From assembly GCA_003240855.1 (NCBI GenBank), contig QFNN01000061.1:1-17239 (forward strand): a stretch of DNA of 17,239 nt, given 5' to 3'. Positions within the stretch are counted from its first letter, which is position 1; every line of letters starts with the position of its first letter. This DNA comes from Sphingomonas sanxanigenens. GTDB lineage: Bacteria > Pseudomonadota > Alphaproteobacteria > Sphingomonadales > Sphingomonadaceae. The notes beneath the pieces were generated by a model, which did not search any database, was not told where the DNA came from, and saw only the letters and a program-made list of their open reading frames with translations. A program made the position numbers and the translations under genes. Shown in pieces: positions 13,760 to 17,239 of this stretch.

Positions 13760-13798
13760 CGCGCGCCGGAACATGGCCCTTTCGGCCGCCGGCGCGCG
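13760..13798 (-). promoter_or_regulatory. Hairpin in the rne 5' leader
   Basis: A 10-bp GC stem (13760-13769 with 13789-13798) encloses a second small stem (13775-13778 with 13784-13787) around a pyrimidine loop. It lies directly before the rne Shine-Dalgarno (13755-13758). RNase E autoregulates through cleavage of structured leader RNA in E. coli; a similar role here is inference. Confidence 0.45.
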
Positions 13799-13804
13799 AT
13801 TATA
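13799..13804 (-). promoter_or_regulatory. Possible -10 element for rne
   Basis: On the minus strand this reads TATAAT, a perfect sigma70 -10 box, 52 bases upstream of the rne start. No good -35 box lies 16-18 bases further upstream (AGAGCA is the nearest), so the assignment rests on the -10 alone. Confidence 0.35.
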
Positions 13805-14210
13805 AGGGGACGGCGGCTGGATGCTCTGCATCGCCTCGCTCATCCGGATGGTTACGATGGAAAGCGCCTTCGCCGCATCGGCACGGCCGGACTGTCCGTC
13901 CGTCCCAAGCCCCCGGCCATGCACATCGCCGGCGATGGCCGGGCGATGGAAAGCGGGGGAAACATGCCTCATGCAGCGTCAACCTGTTGCGTCGCCGCGT
14001 CTTTCGGCGACAATATCGAACCGGGCTCGGGCGGATTACGCCCTCCGGCACTTGAGTTAGCTAGCATCGCCTTTCCCGAACGGCAACCATCGGCCGAATT
14101 ATTCATGTGCGGCCGTCCGAAATGGCGGCGTTAACGCCCTGTTTAGACTTTTATCGCAGAAATGGTTAACAAGACATTGGAAGCGCGTCAGGGAGGGCGC
14201 GGGGAACGCC
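13805..14210. other. Divergent intergenic region between rne and the amidase gene
   Basis: With the rne leader, this makes 464 bases without a convincing gene. Two short perfect hairpins are visible: GTCGCCG/CGGCGAC (13991-13997, 14005-14011) and GGGCG/CGCCC around GATTA (14029-14043). The part next to the amidase gene (about 14090-14190) is AT-richer and holds TTAA-type motifs; the rest has ordinary composition. Short open frames exist, but none has a good ribosome-binding site and recognisable content together. Confidence 0.5.
14131..14169. promoter_or_regulatory. CtrA-like sites upstream of the amidase gene
   Basis: TTAA-N7-TTTA at 14131-14145 differs by one base from the CtrA consensus TTAA-N7-TTAA. 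On the minus strand TTAACCAT (14162-14169) equals the other common form of the CtrA motif. Both lie within 80 bases of the start of a cell-separation gene, a plausible target of this alphaproteobacterial cell-cycle regulator. Such AT-rich words are rare in this GC-rich window, but binding is not shown. Confidence 0.35.
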
Positions 14211-15464
14211 ATGATTTCCGTCTGGACGGCCGGTCGGCCGACAATGCAAAGGGCGCTGATGATCGCCCTTCTCGTCTCGCTGGCGGCGATGCTTTTCGGC
14301 ACGCCTGCGCATGGCACGGTCGTGCAGACCGTCGAAGCCTCGCCGAGCGCGATCACCATCCGTTTCGACGGCCCGGTCAATTCTGCGTCGGCCTTCGTGA
14401 TCGACGGACCGCGCCGCATCGCGGTGGACGTGAGCGGCGCCGAGCCGGGCGCGCTGGTGACGCCGGGCGGCCCCGTGGCCAACATCCGACAGGGACGCTT
14501 CGACAAGGCGACGACGCGCTTCGTCTTTGATCTTTCCAGGCCCGCCGTCATCGCCGGCGGCAGTTATTCGGCCGACGGGCAGACCCTGACGCTGGCTCTG
14601 CGCCGCGTCGACGCCGACAGTTTCCAGACCGGGGTGCGCCGTGGCCGCGCCAGTTTCGCGCCGCCGGCCGCCGCCGTCGCGGGCCTGCGCAGCGCACGCT
14701 ACAACGTCTCGGTCCCGCTCGACCCGCCCCAGCGCGGCGTCGCGCTGCCGCGCGTCTATGGCGCCGACCGCAGCCGCCCGCTGGTGGTGATCGACGCCGG
14801 CCATGGCGGGCATGATCCCGGCGCCATCTCACCCGAGAAGGGCACGCGCGAAAAGGATGTGACGCTGGCCGTGGCCCGCGCGATCCGCGACGAACTGGTC
14901 AAGAGCGGGCGCGTGCGCGTGGCGCTCACCCGGTCCGACGACCGTTTCATCGTGCTGCGCGACCGCTTCGAGATCGCACGCCGGCTAGGCGCCGACATGT
15001 TCATCTCGATCCACGCCGACAGCGCGCCTTCGTCCGACGCGCATGGCGCGACCATATACACGCTGTCCGAAGTCGCATCCGACCGCGAGGCGGCGCTGCT
15101 CGCCCAGCGCGAGAACAAGGTCGACATCGTCCACGGCGTCAACCTGTCGGGCGAGAATGCCGATGTGACCTCGATCCTCATCGACCTTGCCCAGCGCGAG
15201 ACGATGAACACCGCCGCCGGCTTCGCCCGCCTGCTCCAGCGCGAGGCGGCGAGCGACGTGCCCTTCCGCTCGACCCCGCATCGCATGGCGTCGCTGATGG
15301 TGCTGAAGGCACCCGACGTGCCGTCGCTGCTGTTTGAATGCGGCTATATCACCAACCAGATGGACCACGACTTCATCAGCTCGAAGGATGGGCAGGAGCG
15401 CATCGCCAAGGGCTTCCGTCAGGCGATCGAGATCCACTTCGCGCGCAAGATGGCGTCGCGCTAG
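14211..15464 (+). CDS. amiC: N-acetylmuramoyl-L-alanine amidase, AmiC-like
   Basis: Encodes 417 residues. The enzyme cuts the amide bond between MurNAc and the stem peptide in the periplasm, splitting septal peptidoglycan. A signal sequence covers residues 12-35. An AMIN domain, which directs such enzymes to the septum, spans about 37-132. After a linker, the Amidase_3 domain runs from 190 to 412. The zinc ligands are His198 (VVIDAGHGGHDPG), Glu214 (GTREKDV) and His268 (FISIHADS), with catalytic Glu376 (LLFECGYITN). The segment between residues 286 and 350 corresponds to the regulatory insertion that blocks the active site in E. coli AmiA/B/C until a LytM-domain partner such as EnvC or NlpD opens it. 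The start ATG at 14211 follows GGGGAA at 14201-14206. The PBP1A gene follows, an order common in alphaproteobacteria. Confidence 0.92.
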   Translation: MISVWTAGRPTMQRALMIALLVSLAAMLFGTPAHGTVVQTVEASPSAITIRFDGPVNSASAFVIDGPRRIAVDVSGAEPGALVTPGGPVANIRQGRFDKATTRFVFDLSRPAVIAGGSYSADGQTLTLALRRVDADSFQTGVRRGRASFAPPAAAVAGLRSARYNVSVPLDPPQRGVALPRVYGADRSRPLVVIDAGHGGHDPGAISPEKGTREKDVTLAVARAIRDELVKSGRVRVALTRSDDRFIVLRDRFEIARRLGADMFISIHADSAPSSDAHGATIYTLSEVASDREAALLAQRENKVDIVHGVNLSGENADVTSILIDLAQRETMNTAAGFARLLQREAASDVPFRSTPHRMASLMVLKAPDVPSLLFECGYITNQMDHDFISSKDGQERIAKGFRQAIEIHFARKMASR

Positions 15465-15479
15465 GCGAGCCGCGATCTC

Positions 15480-15555
15480 GTCATCACGAGCGTAGCGCGG
15501 CGATCCAGCCTGACGCCGGGCATCGCCTGGATTGCTTCGCTGCACTCGCAATGAC
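15480..15555. repeat. Palindromic repeat, type B, decayed copy
   Basis: The right arm (15527-15555) is close to the type B arm at 1783-1811; the left arm (15480-15508) has drifted, leaving about seven mismatches in 29 pairs. The loop is 18 bases. It lies between the amidase and PBP1A genes, which are otherwise expected to be co-transcribed. Confidence 0.7.
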
Positions 15556-15615
15556 GGGGAGGCGGCGACACAGGCGAAGCGCCTGCCCCTCCTGCCCCGC
15601 CCCGTCGCATCCCCG

Positions 15616-15644
15616 CTGGCAAAGCGCCCGAACTTTGCTAGAGC
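15616..15644 (+). promoter_or_regulatory. Possible promoter directly upstream of PBP1A
   Basis: CTGGCA, 17 bases, then TAGAGC preceded by TGC (an extended -10 feature). Each box is only a partial match. If it is used, transcription would begin within a few bases of the ATG at 15654, giving a nearly leaderless mRNA; this would fit the absence of a Shine-Dalgarno there. Confidence 0.25.
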
Positions 15645-15653
15645 CGCACCCAC

Positions 15654-17239
15654 ATGGTCGACGCGTCTCCCAGCAAGGTCCGGTTCCGCCTGCGCCGCGA
15701 TGGCGGCGAATCCTTTCTCGCGCCCTGGCTCGCGCGCTGGTGGGTGAAGGCGCTGATCGGCATTTTCGGCCTCGCGCTGATCGCCTGGCTGCTGATCTGG
15801 TTCCTCTTCGCGCGCGGCCTGCCTTCGGTCGACAATCTGCGCACCTATGAGCCGCCGCTGCCGACCAATCTGCGCGCCGCAGACGGCACGCCGATCTACA
15901 GCTTCGCGCGCGAACGGCGCGTCCAGCTCCGCTACGACGAATATCCCAAGCTGCTGGTCGACGCCTTCATCTCGGCGGAGGACCGCACCTTCTTCAGCCA
16001 TGGCGGCGTGGATTATCCCGGCATCATCCGCGCGATGGTCACCAATATCGGGCGTTCGGGCCGCCCGGTCGGCGCATCGACGATCACCCAGCAAGTCGCC
16101 AAGAATCTGCTGCTCACCAACGAGCTGAGCTATGCGCGCAAGGTCAAGGAAGCGATCCTCGCCTACCGGATCGAAGGCGCGCTGACCAAGCAGCAGATCA
16201 TGGAGCTTTACCTCAACCAGATATTCCTCGGCCGCAACGCCTATGGCGTGCAGGCGGCGTCGCGCGCCTATTTCGACAAGGATGTCGATCAGTTGAGCCT
16301 GCCCGAGATGGCCTATCTCGCCATCCTGCCCAAGGCGCCGTCCAACTATGATCCCGAACGCCATGGCGACCGCGCGATCGAGCGCCGTCGCTATGTGCTG
16401 CGCGAGATGCAGCGCAACGGCTATATCACCGCCGCGCAATATGCCGCGGCCGACGCGACGCCGATCGGCGCGGTCAAGCGCACCCAGCCCAGATATGACA
16501 GCAATGGCGGCTATTTCATCGAGGAAGTCCGCCGCGAGCTGATCGAGAAGTTCGGCGAAAGCGCGCAGGACGGGCCGCACAGCATCTATGCCGGCGGCCT
16601 GTGGGTGCGCACCTCGCTTGACCCGCGCCTGCAGGATCTGGCGCAGAAGGCGCTGCAGGACGGCCTCGTCCGCTATGATCGCGGGCGCGGCTGGCACGGC
16701 CCGCTGGGCAGCGTCGATCCGTCCGAAGGCTGGGTCGGCAGACTCGCCGCGCTCAACCTTGGCGTCGATTATGACGACTGGCGGATCGCGCTCGTGCTCG
16801 ACAAGGCGGGTGGCGCGGCGACGATCGGTTTCCAGGACGGCACGACCGGCACGCTTCCCGCATCAGGCGCGCAGATGCCGCGCAGCGGGACGACGACATC
16901 GGCCTTCCAGGCGATGAAGCCGGGCGACGTGATCGTCGTGAAGGCCGATGGCGGCGCATGGTCGCTGCGCACCATCCCCGCCATTTCGGGCGGCATGGTG
17001 GTGGAGGATCCGCACAATGGCCGCCTCTATGCGATGCAGGGTGGCTTCGACGCGCGGCTCCACAGCTTCAACAACGCCACGCAGGCGATGCGCCAGCCAG
17101 GTTCGACCATCAAGCCGTTCGTCTATGCCGCCGCGCTCGACAACGGCATGACCCCCGCCTCGATCATCGTCGACGGGCCGTTCTGCATCTATCAGTCGGC
17201 CGCGCTGGGCCAGAAATGCTTCCGCAATTTCGGCAATAT
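15654..17239 (+). CDS. mrcA: Penicillin-binding protein 1A, bifunctional (cut by window end)
   Basis: The frame is open from ATG 15654 to the window end, giving 528 residues. The protein polymerises and cross-links peptidoglycan at the outer face of the inner membrane. A basic cytoplasmic N-terminus is followed by one membrane helix (about residues 34-53). The transglycosylase domain shows SAEDRTFFSHGGVD (catalytic Glu109), GASTITQQVAKN, RKVKEA and LNQIFLGRNAYGVQAA. An intervening OB-like region with YAGGLWVRTSLDPRLQ and GGMVVEDPHNGRLYAMQGGFD leads into the transpeptidase domain, whose SxxK motif is QPGSTIKPF (Ser484, Lys487). The SxN and KTG motifs lie beyond the window. No Shine-Dalgarno precedes the ATG. 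It lies downstream of the amidase gene, with which it probably cooperates in septal wall growth. Confidence 0.94.
   Translation, partial: MVDASPSKVRFRLRRDGGESFLAPWLARWWVKALIGIFGLALIAWLLIWFLFARGLPSVDNLRTYEPPLPTNLRAADGTPIYSFARERRVQLRYDEYPKLLVDAFISAEDRTFFSHGGVDYPGIIRAMVTNIGRSGRPVGASTITQQVAKNLLLTNELSYARKVKEAILAYRIEGALTKQQIMELYLNQIFLGRNAYGVQAASRAYFDKDVDQLSLPEMAYLAILPKAPSNYDPERHGDRAIERRRYVLREMQRNGYITAAQYAAADATPIGAVKRTQPRYDSNGGYFIEEVRRELIEKFGESAQDGPHSIYAGGLWVRTSLDPRLQDLAQKALQDGLVRYDRGRGWHGPLGSVDPSEGWVGRLAALNLGVDYDDWRIALVLDKAGGAATIGFQDGTTGTLPASGAQMPRSGTTTSAFQAMKPGDVIVVKADGGAWSLRTIPAISGGMVVEDPHNGRLYAMQGGFDARLHSFNNATQAMRQPGSTIKPFVYAAALDNGMTPASIIVDGPFCIYQSAALGQKCFRNFGN

Noticed and set aside
13625..14134. 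A 169-codon plus-strand frame between rne and the amidase gene
   Set aside because: It starts inside rne antisense, has no ribosome-binding site or recognisable content, and crosses the rne promoter region and hairpins.
14985..16697. A 570-codon minus-strand frame across the amidase/PBP1A junction
   Set aside because: Both genes beneath it carry full catalytic motifs on the plus strand; the antisense translation is Arg/Asp-rich and crosses an intergenic palindrome, as a chance frame would.

Overview
The window reads as chromosomal DNA of an alphaproteobacterium, most likely a sphingomonad (Sphingomonadaceae). The reasons are the high GC content with strong G/C third-position bias, an RNase E with an acidic insertion in its S1 domain and a GWW motif at the C-terminus, the divergent rne / amidase-PBP1A arrangement, and several copies of short palindromic repeats of a kind I recall as common in sphingomonad genomes. 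The species assignment is inference; no rRNA is present.

Layout. (1) 3-1638: the 3' end of wecB (UDP-GlcNAc 2-epimerase) overlaps wecC (UDP-ManNAc dehydrogenase); together they make UDP-ManNAcA for a surface polysaccharide. (2) 1648-1811: two palindromic repeats, then an Nramp-related metal transporter (1922-3217) and a second pair of the same repeat types (3241-3407). (3) 3416-4204, minus strand: a TesB-like double-hotdog thioesterase; upstream lies tRNA-Gln(CUG) (4296-4369, minus), which has a near-consensus sigma70 promoter. (4) 4511-7241, plus strand: a short-form Ppx/GppA phosphatase, rlmE starting inside its stop codon, and a secreted protein of unknown function. (5) 7273-8770: an HxlR-family regulator divergent from a zinc-less MDR oxidoreductase, with a perfect 7-7-7 palindrome between them; this looks like a small electrophile/quinone stress switch. 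(6) 8875-13746, minus strand: rne, a GC-rich hairpin, an M48 peptidase with TPR-like tail, and a DsbA-family oxidoreductase coupled to it by a TAATG overlap. (7) 13747-14210: a 464-base divergent region with hairpins, a -10-like element for rne and CtrA-like sites on the amidase side. (8) 14211-17239, plus strand: a cell-division-type N-acetylmuramoyl-L-alanine amidase (AmiC-like), a decayed palindrome, and penicillin-binding protein 1A, which runs off the window.

Most of the window is housekeeping: envelope polysaccharide, peptidoglycan synthesis and splitting, RNA decay, rRNA methylation and periplasmic protein quality control. I found no phage, integrase, CRISPR array, toxin-antitoxin pair or clear new multi-gene system. 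The parts most worth following up are the HxlR/oxidoreductase switch with its palindrome, the paired palindromic repeats, the Nramp homologue with altered metal-site motifs, the unknown secreted protein, the M48-DsbA coupling and the structured rne-amiC intergenic region.
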